Source: Candidatus Woesearchaeota archaeon
Lineage (GTDB): Archaea; Nanobdellota; Nanobdellia; Woesearchaeales; GW2011-AR9
Reading direction: 5' to 3'
NCBI GenBank assembly: GCA_016203205.1
Contig: JACQNE010000032.1
Coordinates: forward strand, 1 to 47,286
DNA length: 47,286 bases
The position numbers and the translations under genes were made by a program. A model generated the notes under the pieces. That model worked only from the letters and a program-made list of their open reading frames with translations, was not told where the DNA came from and searched no databases. Shown one piece after another: positions 47,254 to 47,286 of this stretch (position 1 is the stretch's first letter; every line of letters begins with the position of its first letter).

Positions 47254-47286
47254 GTTCCGAAAACTCGCCAATTGATACGAGAGCCG

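Noticed and set aside
1-47286. CRISPR array, rRNA or tRNA genes, prophage
   Set aside because: No regularly spaced direct repeats, no recognisable rRNA or tRNA T-loop/acceptor pattern, and no phage structural genes were seen by eye; a tRNAscan/Infernal run would be needed to be certain.

Overview
The 47.3 kb window reads as an archaeal chromosome segment. I see AglB/STT3 oligosaccharyltransferase, an EndA-type tRNA-splicing endonuclease, a TrmB regulator, an archaeal-type GluRS, a PRC-barrel protein, and many TATA-like TTTAAA/TTTATA motifs about 25-30 bp upstream of start codons, which suggests leaderless transcription. DPANN/Woesearchaeota-like affiliation is only a guess. Recognisable content includes a radical SAM/B12 protein, a sugar-nucleotide cluster with an epimerase-dehydrogenase fusion, a three-gene citrate-cleavage cluster, pentose/triose-phosphate enzymes, AspRS, GluRS, GDH, malic enzyme, PurA and an Lgt homolog. 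Four MNT/HEPN modules are present. The most unusual non-coding signal is a set of palindromic, MITE-like intergenic elements. One family has 5 copies (about 175 bp, one internally deleted to about 75 bp). Two further elements are unrelated in sequence. Several copies are flanked by perfect 8-10 bp direct repeats made visible by direct reading, and nearly all sit 42-58 bp upstream of a start codon, just beyond the TATA-like box. No rRNA, tRNA or CRISPR array was recognised. All homology calls come from motif and family recognition without a database search.
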